Positions 26,621-34,236 of a DNA stretch of 64,000 nt are shown one piece after another (the stretch's first letter is position 1; each line of letters begins with the position of its first letter). Both the position numbers and the translations under genes were made by a program. The DNA comes from an uncultured Collinsella sp. (GTDB lineage: Bacteria; Actinomycetota; Coriobacteriia; Coriobacteriales; Coriobacteriaceae): positions 186,001-250,000 of the forward strand of contig CAKULD010000002.1 in assembly GCA_934667065.1 (NCBI GenBank), in the 5' to 3' direction. The notes beneath the pieces are model-generated. The model saw only the letters and a program-made list of their open reading frames with translations. It was not told the origin of the DNA and did no database searches.

Positions 26621-27140
26621 ACCGAGCGAGACCTCTACAAACGAATATCAAATCTCAATTGAAGGTAATCCTTATCCGCATACCCTAGCTCTCATCAACC
26701 CAGCGGGAGACAACCTTAACATCAAAAAGCATGGGTTCACGGGGCCACTGGGGCAGTTATTGAGTCTTAAATACACCGTTTACGACGACACAAATGAAGA
26801 ACTCTTTACGGTTGTCGACGGCGGATTTAGCAACATGCCCAGGGTTGCACTCATAATCAAGCACAGGGAAGTTGCGGTGTTCGACTATGGCCTAAACAGA
26901 CTTGAGATGAAGTGCGTGACGAACATACCGAACTACACAATAAAAGGCAACTTCCTATTCGAAGATTACGATATATTCAGCCAACAGGAAGTGAGGCTAT
27001 CTTCAGTTATCGTTCTTCAATGTGATAAACAATCGAAATTTAACATACAGGTTTTGGATAAAAACAAATTAGCCGCCGCAATCGGAATACCGACAGCCAT
27101 CGCCCTTCTCAGAGCTCGGATTGAAGAGCATCTCGAATAA
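26604..27140 (+). CDS. LURP-one/tubby-like domain protein
   Basis: A 178-residue protein without signal peptide or membrane segment except a weakly hydrophobic C-terminus. The alternation of short strands, with GPLGQLLSLKYTVYDDTNEELFTV, NYTIKGNFLFEDYDI and a terminal hydrophobic helix AAAIGIPTAIALL, resembles bacterial LURP-one-related (YxjI-like) proteins of the tubby-like fold. No enzyme activity is established for bacterial members. GTG 26601 is an alternative start; GAGG lies upstream. Third member of an AT-rich three-frame unit. Confidence 0.5.
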   Translation: MATGPKPSETSTNEYQISIEGNPYPHTLALINPAGDNLNIKKHGFTGPLGQLLSLKYTVYDDTNEELFTVVDGGFSNMPRVALIIKHREVAVFDYGLNRLEMKCVTNIPNYTIKGNFLFEDYDIFSQQEVRLSSVIVLQCDKQSKFNIQVLDKNKLAAAIGIPTAIALLRARIEEHLE

Positions 27141-27196
27141 ATCGCAAATCGCAGTCCGCAACATTATTCAGGAGCTAGAAGTTTTTCCGGCTCCTG

Positions 27197-27225
27197 TGTG
27201 CCAAAGGGACAGTCCCTTTGGCACA
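27197..27225. repeat. 13-bp perfect palindrome, TGTGCCAAAGGGA
   Basis: TGTGCCAAAGGGA (27197-27209), CAG, TCCCTTTGGCACA (27213-27225). It lies between the convergent LURP-one-like and YoaK-like genes. No T-run, so probably another dispersed repeat rather than a terminator. Confidence 0.75.
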
Positions 27226-27233
27226 TCCTGCCG

Positions 27234-27950
27234 CTACTTTTGGCAGCCTTCCTTCCAGGCCTCTGCCGCGCACTTCCAACGGAAGCGCAAATCGCGCTCG
27301 CGGTCGATAAACATGATGGCAAACGCGACAAACAGCAGCACGCTCGCTACCGCAATGGCGTGCAGCCCCATGCGCTCGATGCACCAGTTGCCCAGCACGG
27401 CGCCAAACACAAAGGTAAAGATCACGCCAAAGTACAGCAGGCCGTTTTCCAAAAAGCCGCGCTTGTGGGTAATGATGTAATCGTCCACGTTTTGCAGTGC
27501 GTTGCGCAGGTTGCCGATGCACATGGTCGTGGCAATGCCGTGTCCGTGAATCTTGCGGAAGCTCTCAACCTGCATGCCGCAGGCAAACGAGGTGAGGCAG
27601 TTGGCGAGCAGATTGTAACCGCCACCGGGGATAAAGCTCACGCCCAGCAAGATGACCGCCTCGAAGAATACCGTCACCTGGCGCCAGTGAATCACGCTGC
27701 CAAACCGCTCGTGCACCAGGTCGGCAAGCATGATACCCACGGCAAACGACACCACGGGGAAGAAGTAGCGACCCGCGAGCGCCCAGTTACCCTCCGAGAT
27801 GCTCACGCCCACGAGCAGGATGTTGCCCGTCTGCGCGTTGGCAAAAACATGATCGCGGCCCACGTACGAATACACATCCATAAAGCCACCGGCGAGCGCC
27901 AAGATGATGCCCAGCTCGATGGACTCCGATATCTGCTTGGCACGCTGCAT
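27234..27950 (-). CDS. YoaK/DUF1275 family membrane protein
   Basis: A 238-residue integral membrane protein with about six helices. The family signature ALAGGFMDVYSYVGRDHVFANAQTGNILLVG lies near the N-terminus, and FACGMQVESFRKIHGHGIATTMCIGNLRNA in the middle. Function of the family is not established; transport is presumed. Start at ATG 27950, with AAGGAGG ten bases upstream; the frame stays open further but without a better site. Confidence 0.85.
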   Translation of the reverse strand: MQRAKQISESIELGIILALAGGFMDVYSYVGRDHVFANAQTGNILLVGVSISEGNWALAGRYFFPVVSFAVGIMLADLVHERFGSVIHWRQVTVFFEAVILLGVSFIPGGGYNLLANCLTSFACGMQVESFRKIHGHGIATTMCIGNLRNALQNVDDYIITHKRGFLENGLLYFGVIFTFVFGAVLGNWCIERMGLHAIAVASVLLFVAFAIMFIDRERDLRFRWKCAAEAWKEGCQK

Positions 27951-28172
27951 CGTCGTGCGTCCTCCTTGTTGACGACCCTCTCGTGCGTTGGCGGAAACAT
28001 AGCCGCCGTTCATACTGTAACCCATTGACAATATGGCATGCGCGCGAGACGAACGTTTCAGCGCAGGGATACACAGTCTGGAAACAAACGCGCTCAAAGC
28101 GCCGCGGGCCCGTCACAGGTCGACGCAATCCGCCACACTACCCGCCGCGCAATCCCCGCCTCATGTACTCCA

Positions 28173-28205
28173 CCAGTCTTTTTAGCCCCGTCCCAAAAAG
28201 ACTGG
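28173..28205. repeat. Short relative of the 37-bp inverted repeat
   Basis: CCAGTCTTTTT (28173-28183) and AAAAAGACTGG (28195-28205) flank AGCCCCGTCCC. The AGCCCCGTCCCAAAAAGACT string is identical to part of the right arm at 1911-1947. Immediately downstream, TACAAT (28207-28212) could be the -10 of the YgiQ gene. Confidence 0.75.
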
Positions 28206-28243
28206 TTACAATTACGTGCAGCACACAGACACCGGGAGGGATC

Positions 28244-30388
28244 GTGGCAAAAAAGCCTCAGCACGCTCAGAACAACCAGCGCGGCCAACAGGGCAAGCAA
28301 GGCCAGCAACAAAAGCAGGACGGCAAAACCAAGGCCGCGCGCGACGCCCACGCCATGCATTCCAAGGCCGCACCCGCCCGCCCCTGGCGCCCGGGCCGCG
28401 ACAAATTCCTCCCCGTCAGCCGCGCCGACATGGACGCGCGCGGCTGGGACCAGTGCGACTTCGTCTACATCTGCGGCGACGCCTACGTGGATCATCCCAG
28501 CTTTGGCATGGCTATCATCAGCCGCGTGCTCGATGCGCACGGCTACAAGGTGGGCATCATCTGCCAGCCCGACTGGACCGACCCCGCCAGCATCACCGTG
28601 CTCGGCGAGCCGCGCCTGGGCTTTCTCGTCAGTGCCGGCAACATGGACTCCATGGTCAACCACTATTCGGTGACCAAGCACCGCCGCCATACCGACGCCT
28701 ATACTCCTGGCGGCGAGGAAGGCCACCGGCCCAACCGAGCCGTCACGGTCTATGGCAATCTCATCCGCCAGACGTTCAAAGACGCGCCCATCATCATCGG
28801 CGGCATCGAGGCGAGCCTGCGCCGCCTGGCCCACTACGACTACTGGCAGGACAAACTCAAGCGATCGGTGCTGCTCGATTCGGGTGCGGATATCCTCATC
28901 TACGGCATGGGCGAGCACGCGATCGTCGAGATCGCCGACGCGCTCGACGCCGGTCTGCCCATCGACCAGATCACCTACATCAACGGCACCGTCTACCGCA
29001 CCAGCTCGCTCGACGAGGTCTACGACTATGACCTGCTGCCCAGCTGGGACGACCTTGCGGCCGACAAGCTCAACTACGCACGCAGCTTTAACGTGCAGCA
29101 GCAAAACATGGACCCCATTACCGGCCATCGCTTGGTGGAGCCCTACCCCAACAACGTCTACGTAGTGCAGAACCCGCCATCGGCAACGCTCACCACCGAC
29201 GAGATGGACGAGGTCGCCGAACTCCCCTACGCGCGCGACTGGCATCCCGACTACGACGCCGCGGGCGGCGTGCCAGCCTTTTCCGAGATCAAGTTTTCCA
29301 TCAGCTCCAACCGCGGGTGCTTTGGCGAGTGCTCGTTTTGCGCGCTCACCTTCCACCAGGGCCGCGTGTTGCAGATGCGCAGCCACGACTCGATCATGCG
29401 CGAGGCCGAGCAGCTCACGCACGACCCGGAGTTTAAGGGTTACATCAACGACGTGGGCGGACCGACAGCAAACTTTAGCCGCCCGGCCTGCGACAAGCAG
29501 CTCAAGCACGGCGTCTGCAAGAACAAGCGCTGCCTGTGGCCGAGCGTGTGCAAGAACATGGTGGTCGACGAGAGCGGCTACACGCAGTTGCTGCGCGACC
29601 TGCGCCAGCTGCCGGGCGTCAAGAAGGTCTTTGTGCGCAGCGGTATCCGCTTCGATTACACCATGGCCGATACCTCGGACGAGTTTTTGCGCGAGCTGCT
29701 GGAACACCATGTCTCGGGCCAGCTGCGCGTGGCGCCCGAGCACGTAAGCGATGCGGTGCTCTCCGTCATGGGCAAGCCGAGCCGTGCCGTCTACGACGCA
29801 TTCTGCCGAAAATTTGAGCGCCTGAACCGCGAGTACGGACTCAAACAGTACGTGGTGCCGTATCTGATCTCGAGCCATCCCGGCTCGACGATGAAGGAAG
29901 CCGTGGACCTCGCCGAGGCCGTGCGCGACATGGGCTACATGCCCGAGCAGGTGCAGGACTTCTACCCCACCCCGTCCACCATGTCGACCTGCATGTATTA
30001 CACCGGCGTGGATCCGCGTACCATGCAGCCGATCTACGTGGCGCGCGACCCGCACGAGAAGGCCATGCAGCGCGCGCTGATTCAGTATCGCAAGCCCGAG
30101 AACTACAAGCTTGTGCGCGAGGCGCTGGAGAAGGCCGGCCGTCGCGACCTGATCGGCTACACCAAGCATTGCCTGATTCGCCCCGTGCCGCCGCGCCCGG
30201 GCGAGACGTCTGCCAGCGGCGGACACGGCACCGGCAAGAAGGGCGGCAAGCCGCACGGTGGTGCCGCCGGCAAGGGGCCCAAGGGTAGCAAGGGCCATGG
30301 CGGTATGTCGCGCGCGCAGAACACTGCGGGGCGTAACCGTGCGGCCCAGGGTCGTCAGGGAGCCAACGGAGGCGGGCGCCGCAACTAG
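28244..30388 (+). CDS. YgiQ family radical SAM protein
   Basis: A 714-residue UPF0313/YgiQ protein of unknown substrate. The N-terminus is a Gln/Lys-rich low-complexity stretch. The family segment FLPVSRADMDARGWDQCDFVYICGDAYVDHPSFG follows, then the radical SAM motif RGCFGECSFCALTFHQGR (CxxxCxxC, near residue 359), and CxxxxC pairs near KHGVCKNKRCLWPSVC. The last 70 residues are Gly/Lys-rich. The GTG at 28244 is preceded by GGGAGGG. Its stop codon overlaps the convergent CPBP stop (CTAG). Confidence 0.92.
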   Translation: MAKKPQHAQNNQRGQQGKQGQQQKQDGKTKAARDAHAMHSKAAPARPWRPGRDKFLPVSRADMDARGWDQCDFVYICGDAYVDHPSFGMAIISRVLDAHGYKVGIICQPDWTDPASITVLGEPRLGFLVSAGNMDSMVNHYSVTKHRRHTDAYTPGGEEGHRPNRAVTVYGNLIRQTFKDAPIIIGGIEASLRRLAHYDYWQDKLKRSVLLDSGADILIYGMGEHAIVEIADALDAGLPIDQITYINGTVYRTSSLDEVYDYDLLPSWDDLAADKLNYARSFNVQQQNMDPITGHRLVEPYPNNVYVVQNPPSATLTTDEMDEVAELPYARDWHPDYDAAGGVPAFSEIKFSISSNRGCFGECSFCALTFHQGRVLQMRSHDSIMREAEQLTHDPEFKGYINDVGGPTANFSRPACDKQLKHGVCKNKRCLWPSVCKNMVVDESGYTQLLRDLRQLPGVKKVFVRSGIRFDYTMADTSDEFLRELLEHHVSGQLRVAPEHVSDAVLSVMGKPSRAVYDAFCRKFERLNREYGLKQYVVPYLISSHPGSTMKEAVDLAEAVRDMGYMPEQVQDFYPTPSTMSTCMYYTGVDPRTMQPIYVARDPHEKAMQRALIQYRKPENYKLVREALEKAGRRDLIGYTKHCLIRPVPPRPGETSASGGHGTGKKGGKPHGGAAGKGPKGSKGHGGMSRAQNTAGRNRAAQGRQGANGGGRRN

Positions 30389-31296
30389 GGCAGCGGTGCG
30401 ATCGCTGCGTCCGTCCCACACGCGTGGCGCAGCGAGCGCATAGCCTCCACGAGGATGACGCCGGCGATGGCGACCGTGATGACCACGTCGAGCGGCGTAT
30501 TCACAAACCAGAGCAACGCCATGAGATACGACCCGGCGTTAAAGGCAAAGTGCAGCAGGATGGTGTAGCGGAGCTTTCCGGTCGTCACGAGCACCCAGCA
30601 AAAGATGAGACCGGCGGCGCCCGCGTAGCAGCCCTGCACCCAGTTCATGTGCATAAAACCAAAGACCGCCGCCTGCAGCACGATTGCCGCGGCGATACCC
30701 CAGGTGCTCGGGGCCGCCCAGGGCACCATGGCTCCGTCCTGCGCTTGCACGCGGCGCCGACGCTTCCAGAGCGGACGGCACTGCGGGTTAAACGCTCGGA
30801 GCGAAAACTCAAAAATGATGCCGCGCACTAGCAGCTCTTCGCAAAATGGGGCGCCGAGCACCGTGGTCAGCACGGCTAGATAGCTGGTATCGCCCATGCC
30901 CGTTTCCTCGACGAGCTCGCTGTAATCGGCCGCGGCCTCGGGCAGCAGCGACAACACGGCGTCGGTCACGTAGCCAACGACCACCTGCAAGGCCAGACCG
31001 ATCACGATAACGCAGGCAATGCGCCTCCACGCGCCGCGCGTTCCCCCACCGAGCGGGCGCTCGCTTTGCCAGCGAGCCATAAACGAGCGCGGCCATAAAT
31101 AACGCCACCACAGCAGCGCCATCAAAAACGACGCCGTCTGGGCGGCAGCTTGAAACCATTGAATATCGAGGTTGCCGATCGGAAAACCCGTCAGTGCCGA
31201 CACGATGTCCAGCACCGAGAACAAAACCACGCTCAGGGCAATATCGGCAGCGACGACACCAAAACAGGCAAGTGCCCAAACCATCGCATTGAGCAT
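30385..31296 (-). CDS. CPBP family intramembrane metalloprotease
   Basis: A 303-residue polytopic membrane protein with the CAAX protease and bacteriocin-processing motifs: APFCEELLVRGIIF (catalytic EE-x3-R), FGFMHMN (motif 2 His) and HFAFNAGSY (motif 4). Roles in the family range from prenyl-protein processing to bacteriocin immunity; nothing nearby decides. ATG at 31296 has GGAGGAGGG upstream. Confidence 0.88.
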   Translation of the reverse strand: MLNAMVWALACFGVVAADIALSVVLFSVLDIVSALTGFPIGNLDIQWFQAAAQTASFLMALLWWRYLWPRSFMARWQSERPLGGGTRGAWRRIACVIVIGLALQVVVGYVTDAVLSLLPEAAADYSELVEETGMGDTSYLAVLTTVLGAPFCEELLVRGIIFEFSLRAFNPQCRPLWKRRRRVQAQDGAMVPWAAPSTWGIAAAIVLQAAVFGFMHMNWVQGCYAGAAGLIFCWVLVTTGKLRYTILLHFAFNAGSYLMALLWFVNTPLDVVITVAIAGVILVEAMRSLRHACGTDAAIAPLP

Positions 31297-31322
31297 GCCA
31301 CCCTCCTCCCGGCAGGTAGTCA

Positions 31323-31386
31323 TTTAAGAACGTCCCCAACGGCTAGTCATTGGGGACGTTCTTTAACGACTAGTTGTTGGGGACAG
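31323..31386. repeat. GGGGACGTTCTT repeat element, copy 1
   Basis: AGAACGTCCCCAA (31327-31339) pairs with TTGGGGACGTTCT (31350-31362). A third half, GTTGGGGACAGTCTT, follows at about 31375-31389 after ACTAGT. The same element recurs at 62985-63052. It contributes the last codons of the RelB/DinJ-like gene. Confidence 0.8.
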
Positions 31387-31568
31387 TCTTTGCCAAAGGC
31401 CCCGCTGGGCGAGATGTCGAACGGGAAGGTGCCGCAGCGATTGAACGCGGCGATGAACATGCGGATGGCATTGGACGGCGTGGTGCCCACGAGCTGGGTT
31501 GCCGCCGCGAAGGCCGCCTTTTCCTCGGGCAAGACCTTCGCGACTACAGGGGTCATGTGTTCTGCCAT
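31347..31568 (-). CDS. Orphan RelB/DinJ-type antitoxin
   Basis: A 73-residue ribbon-helix-helix protein. AEHMTPVVAKVLPEEKAAFAAATQLVGTTPSNAIRMFIAAF is the DNA-binding half and GTFPFDISP matches the RelB/DinJ toxin-binding start. No RelE/YafQ-type toxin frame lies on either side, so it is an orphan. The C-terminal residues CPQQLVVKERPQ and the stop are read from the GGGGACGTTCTT repeat element, so the original end of the gene seems to have been replaced or lost. AAGGAAG precedes the ATG. Confidence 0.75.
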   Translation of the reverse strand: MAEHMTPVVAKVLPEEKAAFAAATQLVGTTPSNAIRMFIAAFNRCGTFPFDISPSGAFGKDCPQQLVVKERPQ

Positions 31569-31795
31569 GGCGCTTCCTTTTTGAAACGACGGTGGTGCGG
31601 ATAGATGCGGGCCATGCGGCTGGGCAACGGGCTGTGAAGGCAACCCGATTGGCCCGCATCCGGAGTTTGTTTATGCGGCGTTGGTATTACTTGGTATTCC
31701 TAAGTATTACCCCGCAGATAGAATAGCACATCCACCCACATGGAAGCAGATGAAAACAAATCATTTTGTTGTTGAATTTGGACTTGAACGAGCCT

Positions 31796-33172
31796 CTACA
31801 GCGTGATGACATCCGAGACATTAAGGGCTTGAGCGTCGGTAGCATCGTGCGTGGCGAGTAGGAGCGCACGACCGTCAAGCAGGTCGAGTACGACCTCGGC
31901 AGCTACATCGCGCGCAGCGGCGTCCAGGCCGGTAAAGGGCTCGTCCAGAATGACCGCGCCGCCGGGGGACAGCAGGGCTCGGGCGATCTCAACACGGCGG
32001 CGCTGCCCACCCGAAAGCTCGGCCACGCAAGCATGCACATCGACACCGGGCACCAGCAGGCGCAGCAACGCCGCGGCGCTCGAAACGTCCACGCGCGCAT
32101 CGGCGCACACCAGCACGTTATCCAACGCCGAGGCATCCTCGACCAAGCGCGCATCCTGAAACACCATCGAACACGGCGCGCACTCCCCTGCCGCAAGGGC
32201 AAGGAGCGTCGACTTACCCACACCCGAGGCGCCCATCACACAGATGCGCCCGCCCGCGGGTACGTTGAGCACCAGACCGTCCAGCGCCGGCGCCCACGGC
32301 GCGCGATCGCCCACGGCAAGCGCAAGGTCCGCCGCAACGCCACCGCCAGTAGCACCCGCACGTCGGCGAGCACCATGCCCATGCGTCCGCACGGCCGCCC
32401 GCCACGCCACGGGCCCCGAAACCTGCAGCAGCCACACCAGCGCGCGCTCACACGCCCACGAAGCGGCAACGACCAGCACGGTCCACGCCAGCAGGTCAGC
32501 CGTCTCAATCAAAAGTTTTGCCTGATAGATGCGCTCGCCCACGGTACCCACCGCCATGCCGATAAGCTCGGCCGCCACGCCAGCCTTCCAGCCCATGCCA
32601 ATCACGGCCCGGGCGCACGAAAGCACAAACGGCAGCACCTCGCGCCAGGTATGGGCGCAAAACAGGCGCCAGCCTCGCACGCCATGCATGCGGAGCATCT
32701 GCTCCAGCGGCCTATCGACCTGTGCCAGCCCCTCGGCCAGCGAAAAATACACGCCCGGCAGCGCCATCAAAAACACCGCAGCGATGCTCACGCGCGCCGA
32801 CCCCAGCCAAATGAGCAGCAGGACCACCACGCAGGCAACCGGCGTCGCCTTCACAAACGACAGCGCCGGCGCCACCAAGCGCGCAAAAGCCCGCGAGCGC
32901 GACGAAACCCCGGCGAGCGCGCCACCGCATACCGCGGCAAGCGCCAACCCGCCCAGAATCCGCGCGCCCGAGCCCGCCAAAATCGCCCAGGTGCCGCCAT
33001 CGCACACCAGGCGCAGCAACGCCACCACAACGGCGCCCGGCCCCGGCAAGATCAACGGCTGCGCCACCAGCGCCGCCACCAGCATCCACGCGGCAAGCCA
33101 AAAGGCGGCGACGGCACCTGCTGCCGCCACCGCCTTCATACGCTCTGTCATTTGTCGAGCAAACGCACACAC
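31796..33172 (-). CDS. Fused ABC transporter permease-ATPase (SsuC-SsuB type)
   Basis: A 458-residue single chain joining two usually separate subunits. Residues 1-250 are a BPD-type permease with about six helices and an EAA-like loop (MLRMHGVRGWRLFCAHTWREVLP, 159-181). Residues 290-458 are an ATPase with Walker A GASGVGKST (314-322), Q loop VFQD, signature LSGGQ (386-390), Walker B AVILDEPF (406-413) and switch His in ATHDA. Relatives carry nitrate, sulfonate, taurine or thiamine precursors. GTG start four bases after the binding-protein stop, whose last codons provide GGAG. Last gene of the hydrogenase operon. Confidence 0.88.
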   Translation of the reverse strand: MCAFARQMTERMKAVAAAGAVAAFWLAAWMLVAALVAQPLILPGPGAVVVALLRLVCDGGTWAILAGSGARILGGLALAAVCGGALAGVSSRSRAFARLVAPALSFVKATPVACVVVLLLIWLGSARVSIAAVFLMALPGVYFSLAEGLAQVDRPLEQMLRMHGVRGWRLFCAHTWREVLPFVLSCARAVIGMGWKAGVAAELIGMAVGTVGERIYQAKLLIETADLLAWTVLVVAASWACERALVWLLQVSGPVAWRAAVRTHGHGARRRAGATGGGVAADLALAVGDRAPWAPALDGLVLNVPAGGRICVMGASGVGKSTLLALAAGECAPCSMVFQDARLVEDASALDNVLVCADARVDVSSAAALLRLLVPGVDVHACVAELSGGQRRRVEIARALLSPGGAVILDEPFTGLDAAARDVAAEVVLDLLDGRALLLATHDATDAQALNVSDVITL

Positions 33173-33175
33173 GGG

Positions 33176-34234
33176 CTACTCCATGTAGTAGAAATCGTCA
33201 GCCGGAAGTTTACCACCCACGGCACTCGCGTCCGCGTCGGCCAGCACCTGCAGGTACCCGCCAAGCGCCGTCTTCATATCCTTGCCCGTCTGGCACACGA
33301 GCATGCACCCGGGGATCGCCTTCTCGGCGATCTTGGCGTTGTCCACGATACCGGCATCGGCCACGGCCTGCGCCCAGTCCGCCGGTACTGCGTTGACGGC
33401 CTTAACGCTCGCCTCGTGGCAGCGCAAGAACTCCGCCACGGCCTCGGGATGCTCCTCGGCAAACGCACGGCGCACCACGGTCACGCCCGTCAACAAACGC
33501 GAACCTGTGTCGCCCGCCAGCTCGTCCCACACGTCGGTCAGGCTCACCGGCGCCGACAACTTGCCCTCGCTCTTAGCGATGGCCGCCGTCTTAAACGGCT
33601 CGGGCAGCACGCCCACGGCAGACGGATCGGCCAGCAGCGCCGACAGCACCTCGGTGGGCTCGCTCTTAAACTCGAGCGTCACCTGGCCGGTCAGACCCGC
33701 GCGCTCCAGCAGGTAGTTCATCACATACTCAGGCGTGGTGCCCTTGCCCGTCATGTAGACGGTGCGGCCCGCCAGGTCGCCAAACGAGGTCACGCCCGCA
33801 TCGCCCGTCACCACGTTCAGCACGCCCAGCGTGTTGATGTCGATGACCTGCACCGCGCCCTCGGTCTTGTTGTAGAGCACGCTTGCCACGTTGGCCGGGA
33901 CCAGCGCGATATCGACATCGCCTTGAATGACCTTGGGCACGATCTCGTCGGCGGCGGTGCTGATCGCAAAGTCGAACTCATTGTCCGTCTCGCCGCTTGC
34001 GACCTGATCCACAAACTGCACCAACCCGATCGAGGTCGGCCCCTTGAGCGAGGCGACGTGCACCTCGACCGGCTCGGCAGCAGCACTGCCCGCAGCAGAC
34101 CCGGCAGCTGAGCCCGCGGCGGACCCGGCACCGGCAGCCCCGCCGCCACAGCCCGCGAGCGCAAGCGACAGAGCGCCCGCGACGAGCGCCGAGGCAAACC
34201 CCCGGCGCGACATCTCAAAATCAAACGCGCGCAT
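33176..34234 (-). CDS. ABC transporter substrate-binding lipoprotein
   Basis: A 352-residue lipoprotein: signal peptide with twin Arg (MSRRGF) and lipobox LALAGCGG. A Gly/Ser/Ala spacer with tandem AAGS units follows, then a NMT1/SsuA-like binding fold (VHVASLKGPTSIGLVQF; DIALVPANVASVLYNKT; VYMTGKGTTPEYVMNYLLERAGL). Ligand not deducible. The ATG lies 2 bases past the hydrogenase stop, and the fused transporter follows, so uptake is co-expressed with hydrogenase. Confidence 0.88.
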   Translation of the reverse strand: MRAFDFEMSRRGFASALVAGALSLALAGCGGGAAGAGSAAGSAAGSAAGSAAAEPVEVHVASLKGPTSIGLVQFVDQVASGETDNEFDFAISTAADEIVPKVIQGDVDIALVPANVASVLYNKTEGAVQVIDINTLGVLNVVTGDAGVTSFGDLAGRTVYMTGKGTTPEYVMNYLLERAGLTGQVTLEFKSEPTEVLSALLADPSAVGVLPEPFKTAAIAKSEGKLSAPVSLTDVWDELAGDTGSRLLTGVTVVRRAFAEEHPEAVAEFLRCHEASVKAVNAVPADWAQAVADAGIVDNAKIAEKAIPGCMLVCQTGKDMKTALGGYLQVLADADASAVGGKLPADDFYYME

Positions 34235-34236
34235 CG

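Noticed and set aside
28094..30421. 775-codon minus-strand frame opposite the YgiQ gene
   Set aside because: Val/Ala/His-rich shadow product; the plus strand encodes the full radical SAM protein.
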